NCBI GenBank assembly: GCA_019246575.1
Contig: JAFAQG010000142.1
Coordinates: 1-5,907, forward strand
Length of the DNA: 5,907 nt
Reading direction: 5' to 3'
Origin: Acidobacteriaceae bacterium
GTDB lineage: Bacteria; Acidobacteriota; Terriglobia; Bryobacterales; Bryobacteraceae
The translations under genes and the position numbers were made by a program. This document shows positions 5,805 through 5,907 of the stretch, one piece after another. Numbering within the stretch: the first letter of the stretch is position 1; each line of letters begins with the position of its first letter. The notes beneath the pieces were generated by a model. That model was not told the DNA's origin. It did not search any database and worked only from the letters and a program-made list of their open reading frames with translations.

Positions 5805-5824
5805 GCGCTGGTGCTCTCCAGCGC
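5805..5824. repeat. 7-bp-stem inverted repeat adjoining the larger hairpin
   Basis: GCGCTGG (5805-5811) and CCAGCGC (5818-5824) pair perfectly around a 6-nt loop. It starts 4 nt after the 13-bp hairpin ends. No T run follows it on either strand. Confidence 0.55.
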
Positions 5825-5907
5825 CGCTTCACGTCCGCTGAGTGTTGGCCGTTCTCCGGTAAACGACAGTTGCCCAAAACCGCCGTCCCTTACGCGTGTG
5901 CCCGCAC

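Larger units (their letters stand above)
5625..5907. other. Gene-free right-hand region
   Basis: No coding sequence here can be supported. The region must hold the promoter of the aminotransferase/GT-C operon, but no convincing -35/-10 pair was found on the minus strand. The middle is occupied by the palindromes listed separately. From about 5830 to the right edge I see nothing recognisable. The end or start of a neighbouring gene could lie at the edge but cannot be assigned. Confidence 0.5.

Noticed and set aside
5629..5877. Minus-strand ORF of 82 codons ending just before the aminotransferase
   Set aside because: It runs straight through the 21-nt repeats and both hairpins, has no recognisable motif or Shine-Dalgarno, and its composition looks like chance translation of palindromes.
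5711..5907. A second minus-strand frame open from the right edge to TAG 5713-5711
   Set aside because: About 64 codons free of stops is unremarkable here. It also translates the hairpins and shows no family resemblance, so it cannot be called a gene end.

Overview
The window looks like chromosomal DNA of a Gram-negative bacterium, because it carries the end of lpxD (lipid A biosynthesis). Acidobacteriota is my best guess. It rests on recalled resemblance of the small HisKA-like protein (H-box HDLRQPLSVI) and of the aminotransferase lysine motif (LSKxxxMPQMKLGW) to proteins of that phylum, and no search was possible. It reads as ordinary core or near-core genome. I see no transposase, integrase, phage gene, CRISPR array or obvious defence system.

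Layout. Bases 1-528 (+) are the C-terminal half of lpxD. Convergent to it, with a 5-bp gap, is a very small minus-strand gene (749-534) encoding little more than a histidine-kinase dimerisation/phosphoacceptor helix pair. That small gene has a promoter-like pair (893-865), a GGAG Shine-Dalgarno and a probable intrinsic terminator (517-486) lying inside the lpxD coding sequence. A tRNA-Ala(GGC) gene on the plus strand (994-1069) follows. Next is a full-length type I pantothenate kinase, coaA (2058-1096, minus), which starts at TTG. Divergent from coaA across only 34 bp is an exported protein made of two related beta-rich repeats (2093-2998, +). Converging on that gene, with a 15-bp gap, is a minus-strand pair: a PLP-dependent fold-type I aminotransferase (5624-4446) and a GT-C-type polytopic membrane glycosyltransferase (4444-3014). 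One base separates their stop and start, so they are almost certainly co-transcribed and translationally coupled.

The last 283 bp (5625-5907) hold no gene I can support. They are dense in palindromes: a 21-nt direct repeat in two copies exactly 40 bp apart, each inside inverted repeats, then a perfect 13-bp-stem hairpin and a 7-bp-stem hairpin.

Functionally, LpxD, the GT-C enzyme and the exported two-repeat protein act in or on the envelope, CoaA and tRNA-Ala are housekeeping, and the aminotransferase substrate cannot be read from sequence. The most unusual items are the self-contained transcription unit for an orphan HisKA mini-protein, the aminotransferase with several substituted canonical contacts, and the palindrome cluster at the right end.
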